From a virus, in IMG/VR virus record IMGVR_UViG_3300027852_000001, positions 64,001-128,000 of that record: a stretch of DNA of 64,000 nucleotides; one strand, 5' to 3'. Made by a program: the position numbers and the translations under genes. Every line of letters begins with the position of its first letter. The stretch's first letter is position 1. The notes beneath the pieces are model-generated. The model saw nothing but the letters and a program-made list of their open reading frames with translations. It did no database searches and was not told the DNA's origin. Shown here piece after piece: positions 6,693-14,585 of the stretch.

Positions 6693-7100
6693 ATGACAGT
6701 ACATAAAATGATTGGATATCTTGCTGAATATAGCTATGGAGTTATGTGGTCTCCACGTTATAGAGTATTCTTCCCGGTGAATATCGACTATGTTAGAGGG
6801 GTAGAGTATTGGCCGGATTCAGAAGGATGTGCAGACAAAAATTTCACTACATGTGTACAGAAGACATATAGCAAAGTAAAAATAAAAGTGGAAAATCCCA
6901 CGATTGAAGAAATGGTTAATAATTTAGCTAAGTACGAATATGGTGTGTCGTGGAATACAGCAAAAGGACTATTCTGGCCGACAGTAACAGATGTAGAAGT
7001 TCTGGAATACTGGGCTGATCCTGAAGGATGTGAAGATGAGAGTTTTGAAGAGTGTGTGAGAAAAACACATATTAATATTAAAGAAATAGACAATCACTAG
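6693..7100 (+). CDS. Tandem-repeat small-domain protein (135 aa)
   Basis: The protein consists of two copies of a domain of about 60 residues. Copy one spans roughly 4-60 (YLAEYSYGVMWSPRYRVFFP, then VEYWPDSEGCADKNFTTCVQKT) and copy two 70-130 (NLAKYEYGVSWNTAKGLFWP, then LEYWADPEGCEDESFEECVRKT). Both end in a conserved Glu-Gly-Cys and Cys-x-(R/Q)-K-T pattern. No known family is recognised. AGGGAGACATCTA precedes the ATG. Confidence 0.7.
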   Translation: MTVHKMIGYLAEYSYGVMWSPRYRVFFPVNIDYVRGVEYWPDSEGCADKNFTTCVQKTYSKVKIKVENPTIEEMVNNLAKYEYGVSWNTAKGLFWPTVTDVEVLEYWADPEGCEDESFEECVRKTHINIKEIDNH

Positions 7101-7109
7101 GAGAAGAAA

Positions 7110-7400
7110 ATGCAAGTAGAAATTCTATCAGTTTTTGAAGTAAGCGATAATTTCGATTTAGATGTTATTAAGCAAGTTTTGTCGTCGTGCGTTGATAACG
7201 AACTAAAACGTATTTTCGACGGAAAGTATGATGGTATTGAGCATGTTTTGTCTACGACTTATTTTTCTGGGCAACTAGAAAATTCGGTTAGATGCTCTGT
7301 AGATAAAGTTGATGATGGGCCATACATAGTTCGTGGTGACGAGGAGCTTGGAAAAGATCTCGTGGCAAAAATTGGGCCAGAAGCGAAAAGGTTTAATTGA
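7110..7400 (+). CDS. Hypothetical protein (96 aa)
   Basis: The 96-residue product has alternating strands and acidic helices (FDLDVIKQVLSSCVDNELKRIF). AGGAGAAGAAA precedes the ATG. Its stop overlaps the next start (TGATG). No family recognised. Confidence 0.6.
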   Translation: MQVEILSVFEVSDNFDLDVIKQVLSSCVDNELKRIFDGKYDGIEHVLSTTYFSGQLENSVRCSVDKVDDGPYIVRGDEELGKDLVAKIGPEAKRFN

Positions 7401-7729
7401 TGACTTATAAAGAATATTGGAAAGAATCCGTGGAGAGTTCACTTAATGAACATGGTCTTTGTGCTACCACAGAGCAGATAGAAGCGATTGCCGGGGATAT
7501 GCAGGTATGTGCTGAAATGAAGGATATGGCTTTCGGCCACGATGTTGCTAGTAGTAACTATTCTAAAGAGAGAGAATCTAGAATAAGAGAATTAGAGCAG
7601 CAGTTGAGTGACGAAAAAAGGAAGGTAAGTTGTCATGCTTGTAAGGGGAAGGGTTATATTGTAGAATGTTATGGAACCTTTTCTTCTGAAATGACATGTT
7701 TCACATGCAAAGGTGAAGGTAGGATATAG
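7400..7729 (+). CDS. Coiled-coil protein with DnaJ-type zinc knuckles (109 aa)
   Basis: The N-terminal half is helical, with a coiled coil around residues 55-75 (RESRIRELEQQLSDEKRK). The C-terminus carries CHACKGKGYI and CFTCKGEGRI, two CxxCxGxG knuckles like the cysteine-rich domain of DnaJ; two such knuckles would hold one zinc. Known functions of isolated CxxCxGxG domains are protein binding. I start at ATG 7400, which overlaps the previous stop. Confidence 0.65.
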   Translation: MTYKEYWKESVESSLNEHGLCATTEQIEAIAGDMQVCAEMKDMAFGHDVASSNYSKERESRIRELEQQLSDEKRKVSCHACKGKGYIVECYGTFSSEMTCFTCKGEGRI

Positions 7730-7738
7730 GGGTAAATA

Positions 7739-8221
7739 ATGGCAATCTTAAAGAAGAGTGATATTGCGTTATATTTTAGTAGAATTTGTGCTCTTGATGA
7801 TATTGAGTATAGGATAAATAGCAGAGTAAATGAGGTTATTAAGGTTATTTTTGAGACACTGGATTTGGAAATAGGTAGTATTACTGTAGAAGATTGGTAT
7901 CGTGATACGTCTGGTGTGAGAGTTGATTATGAGGATATTCGTAGTGTTCCAATAAAGGAGATGGAAGACGATAAAGGGTTGAGAGTTGGTGTAGATGTAC
8001 ATGTTTTGGCAGAAAACACACCAATACACATATTATCTATTGTTGATGAATATAGGTCTAGTTTTCCTCTTTTCTTTTTATTCTGGTCTAACACAAGAAT
8101 TAAGAAATATATAAAACAAGAGATGGAAGATTTTGATGTTTGTTTAGAACAGGATAGACTGAAGAAAGTAGCTTTAGATAAGCTTACAGATAAAGAGAAG
8201 AAACTTTTGGGACTTGAATAG
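7739..8221 (+). CDS. Paralogous family A protein, copy 2 (160 aa)
   Basis: The family A layout is clear: N-terminal helix RVNEVIKVIFETLDLEIGSI, central FPLFFLFWSNTRIKKYI and C-terminal LDKLTDKEKKLLGLE. The C-terminus is nearly the same as in copy 6 (LDKLTTKDRKILGLDQ). AGGGGTAAATA precedes the ATG. Function unknown. Confidence 0.75.
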   Translation: MAILKKSDIALYFSRICALDDIEYRINSRVNEVIKVIFETLDLEIGSITVEDWYRDTSGVRVDYEDIRSVPIKEMEDDKGLRVGVDVHVLAENTPIHILSIVDEYRSSFPLFFLFWSNTRIKKYIKQEMEDFDVCLEQDRLKKVALDKLTDKEKKLLGLE

Positions 8222-8229
8222 ATTGTCTA

Positions 8230-8246
8230 TTTTGTGTCTTGCTAAT
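8230..8246 (+). promoter_or_regulatory. Conserved intergenic box, copy 3
   Basis: TTTTGTGTCTTGCTAAT lacks one base relative to the consensus. It lies about 44 bases before the ATP-grasp gene at 8275, the same distance as copies 1 and 2 from their genes. Confidence 0.4.
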
Positions 8247-8274
8247 ATAACTTTGATTAGGTGAAAGTAGAATA

Positions 8275-9003
8275 ATGGATAGAAGACATCCGGAAAATAA
8301 GAATAGATTATCGTATTGGTTTCCTAAGTTGCCATCGCATATTCGGGTCCCAGATACTGTTATTATTCCGTATACTGGAGAAGATCTTATTAATTTGCTT
8401 GATGGAAAAATCCCAGAAGGCTTTGACTCGCTGCTTGCGGACATAACCAAAGCTGGTAATGATTTTGGATGGCCGATGTTTCTTCGTACAGATTATCTTA
8501 GTGGTAAACAGAGCTGGAAAAATACATGTTATGTACCAACTGCGCACGATGTAGAAGATCATATTATTAACTTGGTTGAAGAGAGTGCTATGGCTGACGT
8601 AGTAGGCTTTCCTACTGACTGTTGGATAGCAAGGAAATGTATTTCAACTAGACCTGCGTTTCATGCTTTTCGTGGAGATATGCCTATTGTTAAAGAACGT
8701 CGGTATTTTACACAAGACGCCAAAGTGGTATGTCATCATCCGTATTGGCCAGCAGAAGCTTTTTACAATACGAATACATCTACACAAACTTGGTTTGATA
8801 GTTTGTTTTATATGAATATTGAACCTGATTACGAGGTCAATTTGCTGTCCAAACTTAGTAGTGAAATTGGAGCAACACTCGGGGGTTCATGGTCAATTGA
8901 TTGGTTGTGGTCAGAAGAAAAATGCGAATGGTATCTAGTAGATATGGCAGAGGCTGATCAAAGCTATCATTGGCTTGGGTGTTCTATTCAGGAGGAAACA
9001 TAG
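8275..9003 (+). CDS. ATP-grasp-like protein (242 aa)
   Basis: Residues 60-80 read GWPMFLRTDYLSGKQSW, the nucleotide-binding lysine loop of small phage ATP-grasp proteins; residues 140-160 contain IVKERRYF; the end contains SIDWLWSEEKCEWYLVDMAE, with acidic residues placed to bind metal. The family couples ATP hydrolysis to carboxylate-amine or carboxylate-thiol ligation; substrate unknown. A second ATP-grasp gene lies at 20017. The gene is preceded by conserved box copy 3 and AGGTGAAAGTAGAATA. Confidence 0.65.
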   Translation: MDRRHPENKNRLSYWFPKLPSHIRVPDTVIIPYTGEDLINLLDGKIPEGFDSLLADITKAGNDFGWPMFLRTDYLSGKQSWKNTCYVPTAHDVEDHIINLVEESAMADVVGFPTDCWIARKCISTRPAFHAFRGDMPIVKERRYFTQDAKVVCHHPYWPAEAFYNTNTSTQTWFDSLFYMNIEPDYEVNLLSKLSSEIGATLGGSWSIDWLWSEEKCEWYLVDMAEADQSYHWLGCSIQEET

Positions 9004-9213
9004 ATGGTAACAGAAGTACCAGATAAACTTTTAGCTCTTTTGGTTTTTAATAGAATGATAAGTGATGGTGCAGAAGATTATAGTATAAATGATGTTTTTA
9101 TAGAAATTTTCGGTAAAGGCCAATACACTACTAGTGAGTTGGGCAGATATGTTGTAGAAGATTTTGTTAAAACATGGGATGGATCAACAAGTGGTTTTTT
9201 GGAGAACCAATAA
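9004..9213 (+). CDS. Hypothetical acidic protein (69 aa)
   Basis: The 69-residue product starts immediately after the ATP-grasp stop, preceded by AGGAGGAAACATAG. It is mostly helical and acidic with no recognised family. The tight coupling suggests co-expression with the ATP-grasp protein. Confidence 0.55.
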   Translation: MVTEVPDKLLALLVFNRMISDGAEDYSINDVFIEIFGKGQYTTSELGRYVVEDFVKTWDGSTSGFLENQ

Positions 9214-9240
9214 CAGAATTTACTGTTTAGGAGTATTGTA

Positions 9241-9705
9241 ATGTCAGAATCATTTTCCGTTGATGTCGCCAATCACATAAATCTTGGACCGTTTAACTCA
9301 TGCAAAGATGTTGTGTTGGGTAAGAGTGTTGTTGAGTACGAGGGTGGGTCTTTTGACCAGATGGGCGTGACAGATAATAGATTCTGTTGTGGTATTATAA
9401 AGACTAATACGGAAAATAATTTTTTCACAATAGAGCCCAGAACCATATCTATAGCGATGAGAGGTTCTAAAGATTCAAGGAAGGATGTACGGCGTGCTGT
9501 TAATAAATTGTCTTCGGTTATTTTGCGGAGCATTTATTCTTTAATAGAATATTTCGAGGTACATAACGACAAACTACCTAATTATGTAACAGTTGTTTTC
9601 TCAAAAGATATAACAATAGAACCTAGTTGCGGACAACTGCATGTCAGCGTTGATGTTGGTATTTTTGTTGCTCTTGAGGTTTCTGTAGATAGATATATTT
9701 TTTAG
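9241..9705 (+). CDS. Paralogous family B protein, copy 1 (154 aa)
   Basis: Related to the proteins at 12020 and 12954. Shared features: LGPFNS near the N-terminus, a mid-part strand ending in a basic turn (IEPRTISIAMRGSKDS), a helix LSSVILRSIYSLIEYFEV, the segment KLPNYVTVVFSKDI and a final VSVDVGIFVALE strand. The pattern suggests an alpha/beta fold; no family is recognised. AGGAGTATTGTA precedes the ATG. Confidence 0.7.
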   Translation: MSESFSVDVANHINLGPFNSCKDVVLGKSVVEYEGGSFDQMGVTDNRFCCGIIKTNTENNFFTIEPRTISIAMRGSKDSRKDVRRAVNKLSSVILRSIYSLIEYFEVHNDKLPNYVTVVFSKDITIEPSCGQLHVSVDVGIFVALEVSVDRYIF

Positions 9706-9714
9706 GGAAAACTA

Positions 9715-10026
9715 ATGGAATTTACTACTGTTGCTTTTATGTTATGTGTTGTGGTTTTTTTGTTTAATATGTTTGGTATGATTAATTGTAAAAATTTGCT
9801 ACCAAAAGTATTACAATTTGTGATGTTTCCTTCTATGGTGGGGGTTTTCTTGGCATTTATATCAATGGCGTGTGTGTTGAATGGATGTTTTGTTTTTGTT
9901 ACGTTTTGGATGTCTTTAGTCGCTTGTGTTGTGGGAGTTGGTCCGTTGGTTTTATTTGTTTTTTTTGGGTTGTTGCAAAATTTTCAATTATACTTAGTAA
10001 GGAAAAGGAAAAGGAAGTGGAAGTAA
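9715..10026 (+). CDS. Membrane protein (103 aa)
   Basis: Hydrophobic segments at roughly residues 4-24, 37-57 and 62-92 indicate three or four membrane spans, followed by a strongly basic tail (VRKRKRKWK), placing the C-terminus in the cytoplasm. GGGAAAACTA precedes the ATG. Holin-like architecture is possible, but its early-region position argues for another membrane role. Confidence 0.6.
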   Translation: MEFTTVAFMLCVVVFLFNMFGMINCKNLLPKVLQFVMFPSMVGVFLAFISMACVLNGCFVFVTFWMSLVACVVGVGPLVLFVFFGLLQNFQLYLVRKRKRKWK

Positions 10027-10262
10027 TTGTCTTATTAAAACTAAAAGTTGACGCTGATGCGTTAAAGAGTGTGGGAGATACGGATGATCATATTAGGGCT
10101 AAAACTCGTTATTATGTATCCCATGCTATTGACGATAAAGTATCAGAAAATGAGTCAATGCAATTATTGAGTTCGTGTTTGGTTGAAAAAATGGATAAGG
10201 AGTGGATGTTTCAAATGATACCATCTCCTAATGTATTAAGGGAAGATAACGATGAATGTTAG
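10017..10262 (+). CDS. Hypothetical protein (81 aa)
   Basis: I place a GTG start at 10017 behind AAAAGGAAAAGGAA, overlapping the membrane protein gene by 10 bases; a longer frame upstream would only mirror that gene. The product is 81 residues, helical and acidic, with no recognised family. Confidence 0.5.
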   Translation: MEVIVLLKLKVDADALKSVGDTDDHIRAKTRYYVSHAIDDKVSENESMQLLSSCLVEKMDKEWMFQMIPSPNVLREDNDEC

Positions 10263-10470
10263 ATGTTTTTTAGGATTGCATGATTGGAATTATTGTTGTC
10301 CACACGATGATGTTATTCGTTATTGTCAGCGATGCAAAATGCAGCAATGGTGGGACTGGAGAGGTTCACCTGCAGGGTGGAACACCTATAGTAAACCAAA
10401 AGTAAAATATAAGATAGTGTGGAAACCAGAAGTTGGTAAAGAGAGAACAATCGGAGACGAACAATGTTAA
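10252..10470 (+). CDS. Small Cys/Trp-rich protein (72 aa)
   Basis: The product begins MNVRCFLGLHDWNYCCPHDDVIRYCQRCKMQQWW. The spacing of His, Cys-Cys and CxxC resembles a zinc ribbon, as in other small 'LGxHxW..C..C..C' phage proteins. It overlaps genes on both sides. Confidence 0.6.
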   Translation: MNVRCFLGLHDWNYCCPHDDVIRYCQRCKMQQWWDWRGSPAGWNTYSKPKVKYKIVWKPEVGKERTIGDEQC

Positions 10471-10892
10471 CTGAAGATAATTTATGTGATTATGTTGATC
10501 TGCAAAGTGTTATACAAAAACACGAAGAAAGAGTTTACAGGAGAGTGGAGGAAGTAGCTCTTATCATCTGTACAATGTTTGAGACAGAATTACATAGTAT
10601 ACGATATCCCCGTGCGGTTGGAAAAGAGGACGATGTTTTTGCTTTAATAAATCATGATCCGATAAGATCACCGTATAGAACCGATATTCTTTCTGCTCGT
10701 AGTGGCGAACATAATAATTATGTCAGATTTAGAACTAGGGCTCGTGATTACAGTATGTCTTTCCCAAAAAGATTTTTGTTTATGAAAAATAATGACATTA
10801 TGTTTGAGATAGGCGAGCACATAAGAGAAACCAGAGAATATGACAGAGTTAACAATATTATAGAACAAAATCGTTTAGGCGAAAAAGACTGA
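10464..10892 (+). CDS. Paralogous family A protein, copy 3 (142 aa)
   Basis: Family A features: helix RVEEVALIICTMFETELHSI, central FPKRFLFMKNNDIMFEI and a charged C-terminal helix ending IIEQNRLGEKD. The final LTxKExKxLGL element is reduced to RLGEKD, making this the most diverged C-terminus of the six. It overlaps the preceding gene by seven bases. Confidence 0.7.
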   Translation: MLTEDNLCDYVDLQSVIQKHEERVYRRVEEVALIICTMFETELHSIRYPRAVGKEDDVFALINHDPIRSPYRTDILSARSGEHNNYVRFRTRARDYSMSFPKRFLFMKNNDIMFEIGEHIRETREYDRVNNIIEQNRLGEKD

Positions 10893-10912
10893 AAACACTA
10901 GGCATAAATTAA

Positions 10913-10920
10913 TGTATAAT
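10913..10920 (+). promoter_or_regulatory. TGTATAAT promoter (-35-less class)
   Basis: TGTATAAT lies 10 bases before the start codon at 10931, so the transcript would have an almost empty leader. It matches the late promoter class seen from 28 kb rightward and is the only clear copy in the early region. Confidence 0.5.
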
Positions 10921-10930
10921 GAGGTGTTAC

Positions 10931-11119
10931 ATGGAAAATGACTTGCACGTAAATCACTGGAGGGTGAACTGTTTTAGACAGGTGGTCAGCACTAAACATT
11001 ATCAGGCCATACTCGACAAGCATGGATCATGGGTTATGAGAAATGGACAAAGGGCTGACATAAAGAGTAAACATATAGGACCAGGGCGATATGAGGTTTG
11101 GCTGGAGGTTAACTCATGA
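10931..11119 (+). CDS. Hypothetical protein (62 aa)
   Basis: The start is placed at the ATG after GAGGTGTTAC. The product is 62 residues, rich in His, Trp and Arg, with no recognised family. Its stop overlaps the next start by four bases. Confidence 0.6.
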   Translation: MENDLHVNHWRVNCFRQVVSTKHYQAILDKHGSWVMRNGQRADIKSKHIGPGRYEVWLEVNS

Positions 11120-11394
11120 AAAATGTTCAGTGTATATGTTGTGGCACTATTCTTGAAATGGAAGAAGTAGACAATCCATTAACAATTCCCCCCGTCTATG
11201 ACGGTTTAGTGTTCAGGGCATCTGGTAATTATGGGTCTACTGTTCATGACCCAACACCTTATGTCCACGGCCATAAAGAGCAGATTCTTCAGGTGGTCAT
11301 TTGTGATAAGTGTATTAAGACTGGTTCTGGACGTGTTTTTATATTACATGATATTAAAAGACAAGACACGGCAAAGATCAGGAGATTCAAATGA
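11116..11394 (+). CDS. Small zinc-binding protein (92 aa)
   Basis: The N-terminal CICCGTILEMEE and the distal CDKCIKTGSGR give two CxxC pairs about 60 residues apart, a likely zinc site bridging two strands. The middle (YDGLVFRASGNYGSTVHDP) looks like a beta domain. The gene overlaps both neighbours by four bases. Confidence 0.6.
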   Translation: MKNVQCICCGTILEMEEVDNPLTIPPVYDGLVFRASGNYGSTVHDPTPYVHGHKEQILQVVICDKCIKTGSGRVFILHDIKRQDTAKIRRFK

Positions 11395-11684
11395 AGAACA
11401 TTAGATGGAAGACATTTAGCGAAGATGAGGTGTGTTCCAAAATAGGAATAATTTCTATGCATTGCCTAAAACATGATGGACGAAAAGGACAAAGCAAATG
11501 GTGTGCTTTTGTGGCTCTACGTGGTAGGATCGGTATGATGAGAGATGGTGTCAAAAGAAAGACACTTGATGAAGCAAAGAATGATGCTGTTGGTTTTGCT
11601 AAAGAACTTTTAACAGATTATCACCTATGCCTACTAAAGGAAATGGAACGATTTGGTATTGACACGAAGAATTTGGATGATTAA
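11391..11684 (+). CDS. Paralogous family C protein, copy 2 (97 aa)
   Basis: It begins MKNIRWKTFSEDE and carries the family C helix LDEAKNDAVGFAKELLTDYHLCLLKEMERFG. It is more similar to copy 3 just downstream (LENAQNDAINVAKTVV) than to copy 1 at 6362. Function unknown. Confidence 0.65.
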   Translation: MKNIRWKTFSEDEVCSKIGIISMHCLKHDGRKGQSKWCAFVALRGRIGMMRDGVKRKTLDEAKNDAVGFAKELLTDYHLCLLKEMERFGIDTKNLDD

Positions 11685-11690
11685 TTACTG

Positions 11691-11712
11691 CCCCACTTTG
11701 TTGTCTTGCTTA
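11691..11712 (+). promoter_or_regulatory. Conserved intergenic box, copy 4
   Basis: CTTTGTTGTCTTGCTTATG lies about 27 bases before the gene at 11724, closer than in the other copies. It fills most of the short gap between two family C genes. Confidence 0.45.
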
Positions 11713-11723
11713 TGGAATAAAAT

Positions 11724-12002
11724 ATGAAAAAAATTAAATGGGAAACTGATGAATGTGGGTTTTCTGAAGCGATTGTGGGATCTTTAACACTATGTTGTAG
11801 TCCAGTATACCCAACTTGTGGTCATAGGTACTGGATGGTGTACGTTTTTTGTGGTAAGGATGATGAAAGAGTTAGTTTCGGAATTAGACACGACACCCTA
11901 GAAAACGCTCAGAATGATGCTATTAATGTTGCTAAAACAGTTGTTTTAAATAAAAAGGAACAGTTAATTGAAGAAATGTCTATGTTGGGTATGGAATTTT
12001 AA
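11724..12002 (+). CDS. Paralogous family C protein, copy 3 (92 aa)
   Basis: It begins MKKIKWETDECGFSEAIVGSLTLCC and has the C-terminal helix LENAQNDAINVAKTVVLNKKEQLIEEM. It lies in tandem with copy 2, suggesting a local duplication. The Shine-Dalgarno sequence is weak (GGAATAAAAT). Confidence 0.65.
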   Translation: MKKIKWETDECGFSEAIVGSLTLCCSPVYPTCGHRYWMVYVFCGKDDERVSFGIRHDTLENAQNDAINVAKTVVLNKKEQLIEEMSMLGMEF

Positions 12003-12019
12003 TAGTTAAGGATATATGG

Positions 12020-12463
12020 ATGGTTGGAACAAAAATAGTTAATATCAAAGATTTTAATCTTGGTCCATTCAATTCTAATGTTGAGTTGGTTAGGGGAGAT
12101 AAGCCTGTAGAGTACCCTGGTGAGCTTTATGGTAAAGTAGCTATATTTGATAATGATAATAGATATACAGTTGCAGACAATGGTTCTGGTGGTGGAGAGT
12201 GGGTTTTTGAAGTGAAGCCGCAAGTTTTGGCTATAAACACCAAGGGTTCTGTTGATTCGGAGAGTGATGTAAATAGGGTTGTAAATTATTTGTCGTCAAA
12301 GATTCTTCGTCGTATTTATAGTATGGCAGAATGTTTTGGTATAGAAGATAAGCATCTTCCTAATTGTGCTAGTATTTGTTTCGGAGAAGATTTGGTGATT
12401 AGATCAATTGATGGCGAGCTATCTGCTGCTGTTATGGTAGGTATTTTTGTGGTGGTGAAATAA
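12020..12463 (+). CDS. Paralogous family B protein, copy 2 (147 aa)
   Basis: The LGPFNS motif near residue 13, the VEYPGE turn, YLSSKILRRIYSMAECFGI helix and VMVGIFVVVK end match copy 1 at 9241 throughout. AAGGATAT places the start at 12020. Its stop overlaps the family A gene that follows, giving a B-A-B gene order here. Confidence 0.7.
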   Translation: MVGTKIVNIKDFNLGPFNSNVELVRGDKPVEYPGELYGKVAIFDNDNRYTVADNGSGGGEWVFEVKPQVLAINTKGSVDSESDVNRVVNYLSSKILRRIYSMAECFGIEDKHLPNCASICFGEDLVIRSIDGELSAAVMVGIFVVVK

Positions 12464-12957
12464 TGAAGCCTCTTAAAAATGCAGAATTAATTTGTTTAAA
12501 GAGTTGTTGGAAATCCTACCAGGATGCTCGTTTAAAATTTAAACAACGAGTTGATAGGGTAATTAGGTTAATATTTAAAACATTCGACGTAAAACTACAA
12601 GGGTGGGATTTTGAAGAAGAAGATTGTGTTTTGGTTGGTTGTGATGATTATATAGAAATTTATATATCTGCTACTCATCCGTATTGGATGATGCATATGT
12701 TTGGACAACATTATGGAAGATATATCCCAATTAAATTTTTAGTGATGTCTGATGAAGAAATTGTTGATATTATACAGAAGCATATAGATGGTGTTGAAGT
12801 TGTCAGGAAAAATTTAAAGAAGTATATAGAAAAAGGTCTTATACTACAGTCTGGTACTTGGTATGAAATACCTGATGGTGACATAAAATTTCAGGGTGAA
12901 CCAAAGATTGTCAGATATTTGTCTGAAAATCCACATGCTATTGGAGATAAGAGATGA
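12463..12957 (+). CDS. Paralogous family A protein, copy 4 (164 aa)
   Basis: Family A features: helix RVDRVIRLIFKTFDVKLQGW, central YIPIKFLVMSDEEIVDII and a charged helix. Instead of the LTxKE ending it has a longer C-terminus (LILQSGTWYEIPDGDIKF), so the last 40 residues differ from the relatives. It overlaps genes on both sides. Confidence 0.7.
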   Translation: MKPLKNAELICLKSCWKSYQDARLKFKQRVDRVIRLIFKTFDVKLQGWDFEEEDCVLVGCDDYIEIYISATHPYWMMHMFGQHYGRYIPIKFLVMSDEEIVDIIQKHIDGVEVVRKNLKKYIEKGLILQSGTWYEIPDGDIKFQGEPKIVRYLSENPHAIGDKR

Positions 12958-13376
12958 AATTAAATTTAGGTAGATTTGATCAATGCGTATCATATTTGAA
13001 GGATGGTGCAGTTGCTTGTTATTTAGTATCGAAAGGTCAAAAAGTATCTTATTTCATGAATCACGGGGGAGACATAGCTTCTACTAAATTTTCTGTTGTT
13101 AAAAACTACAAAGGTTATATTACCATTCCTACATTTGATATTGGTGTTGCTGTCGATCATGGTAGGATTGATGATTATTCTGTAGTAGAACAACTTCTTT
13201 TCAGTATTGAGATTGAGATTTTTAGTATGATTAGAAAAATTATTAGTGAGCATGGCGGTTGTTCATCGTTAGAAAATATTATGATACCCATTGTTTGTGT
13301 TAAGGTTTTTGATGACGACAGAAATCATGGATCTTATGGGTGGGCTGAAGTTGGAATAGCTGTTATCAGTGATTAA
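12954..13376 (+). CDS. Paralogous family B protein, copy 3 (140 aa)
   Basis: A diverged member: LGRFDQ replaces LGPFNS, the helix reads LLFSIEIEIFSMIRKIISE, and the end is GWAEVGIAVISD. The order of elements is the same as in copies 1 and 2. It overlaps the preceding family A gene by four bases. Confidence 0.65.
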   Translation: MKLNLGRFDQCVSYLKDGAVACYLVSKGQKVSYFMNHGGDIASTKFSVVKNYKGYITIPTFDIGVAVDHGRIDDYSVVEQLLFSIEIEIFSMIRKIISEHGGCSSLENIMIPIVCVKVFDDDRNHGSYGWAEVGIAVISD

Positions 13377-13394
13377 TTAAAGGGTCGATAGGCT

Positions 13395-13562
13395 ATGATT
13401 AGAGAAGTTTCCATTGAAGACAATCCCATCTCAGGACTATATGATGTGGTGATAATTAATACTTATTTTGAGTGTGTTACTGTGAGTTTTCATAATACGG
13501 AAGATGCTCAAGAATTGAGTAATCTCTTACAAAAATCAGCTACAATGAAGGTTGAGGGGTAA
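13395..13562 (+). CDS. Small hypothetical protein (55 aa)
   Basis: A 55-residue product, beginning MIREVSIEDNPISG and with the pattern strand-strand-helix (FHNTEDAQELSNLLQKS), resembles a compact domain. AAGGG lies upstream with long spacing. No family recognised. Confidence 0.5.
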   Translation: MIREVSIEDNPISGLYDVVIINTYFECVTVSFHNTEDAQELSNLLQKSATMKVEG

Positions 13563-13565
13563 TCT

Positions 13566-13946
13566 ATGTGTGAATGTGGATGCTTTACTCTGGGACAAAA
13601 TTTTAAACTCAAGGCTCATCATGGGTGGTATGTAGTTCGGTTACTTACTGGTTGTGGCTATTGTGGTGTTGGTCCCAGTATTGTTATTGAGTCTAACTCA
13701 TATTATCCAGAAGAGGAGATTCAATATCTTCAGGAGTTACCGATGTGCTCAGAGGGGGCTTCTCTGGTTGTTTGTGGGCCAAACGAGTCCGAGTTGAAAT
13801 TAGCTATGAATGAATCTCTCAGTGAGTTTATTGATGACCCAGATTTAGAGGTAGATGAAGTGACCATTGATATGGCTGCTGAAGATCTTGTTTCTGGGTT
13901 TTTAGGGCAATTTCCCAAAGTGGTAGAACCCAAAGAGGATGAATAA
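13566..13946 (+). CDS. Hypothetical Cys-containing protein (126 aa)
   Basis: The N-terminus MCECGCFTLG and GCGYCGVGP could bind metal; the C-terminal half is strongly acidic. The start follows GAGGGGTAATCT. Its last base is the first base of the next start codon. No family recognised. Confidence 0.6.
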   Translation: MCECGCFTLGQNFKLKAHHGWYVVRLLTGCGYCGVGPSIVIESNSYYPEEEIQYLQELPMCSEGASLVVCGPNESELKLAMNESLSEFIDDPDLEVDEVTIDMAAEDLVSGFLGQFPKVVEPKEDE

Positions 13947-14419
13947 TGTTTACTAAAAAAGAATTTGGTGAGTTTATAAAACGCAAACGAACTTATGAAG
14001 ATGATATTGAAGTCATCTGGCAAAGGATGGATCATGTTGTAAGGTTAGTATGTAATATCTGTAAAGCTAAGTTGGATGGGTGGGGATTTAGCGATTGGGA
14101 TAATATTGTGGATGAAAGTTTTTATAGCAATACCCCAATAAGTGATGATATTCGAATTCCATATGTTTTTCATGGGTCCGTACAGTGCAACTCCGTAATG
14201 ACGGATAGGTGTGACTATTCAAAGTATATACCAAGGTCTTTTTTCTTTATGTCTGATGGGGAAATATCTGAGATAGTTTTTGCTGATATAAAAGAGACCA
14301 AAAGAAACTTACAAAGAAATCATAGTGTTTCTGTTGAGAGAACGAAAGAGAGGATTAAGGTAATAAGTGAGTTGACACCGCACCAGAGGATGGTTCTTGG
14401 ATTGGATGGAATTAGATAA
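13946..14419 (+). CDS. Paralogous family A protein, copy 5 (157 aa)
   Basis: It has all family elements: helix RMDHVVRLVCNICKAKLDGWGF, central YIPRSFFFMSDGEISEIV, a long charged helix and ELTPHQRMVLGLDGIR at the end. The central motif is nearly identical to copy 1 (YIPRSFLFKDDAEI). Confidence 0.75.
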   Translation: MFTKKEFGEFIKRKRTYEDDIEVIWQRMDHVVRLVCNICKAKLDGWGFSDWDNIVDESFYSNTPISDDIRIPYVFHGSVQCNSVMTDRCDYSKYIPRSFFFMSDGEISEIVFADIKETKRNLQRNHSVSVERTKERIKVISELTPHQRMVLGLDGIR

Positions 14420-14420
14420 A

Positions 14421-14585
14421 ATGAAAATAATACTTCAACAAATAAAAAAAGATAAGTCTCCGAAGGAATACGAATATAGGGTGGTTAGTACAATAAACTT
14501 TTTAAAGTATAACATAGGTGATGTACTTACCAGGGAAGATGTCGAGTTTTTAATGTCACATTATGTTAGTGTGGAGATAGAATAA
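14421..14585 (+). CDS. Small hypothetical protein (54 aa)
   Basis: The start at 14421 directly follows the family A stop. The 54-residue helical, basic product ends by overlapping the next family A start by one base. The Shine-Dalgarno sequence is weak; translation may be coupled. Confidence 0.5.
   Translation: MKIILQQIKKDKSPKEYEYRVVSTINFLKYNIGDVLTREDVEFLMSHYVSVEIE

Noticed and set aside
9715-10026. Holin
   Set aside because: Several spans and a basic tail would fit, but there is no lysis gene nearby and it lies in the early region; kept as a membrane protein only.
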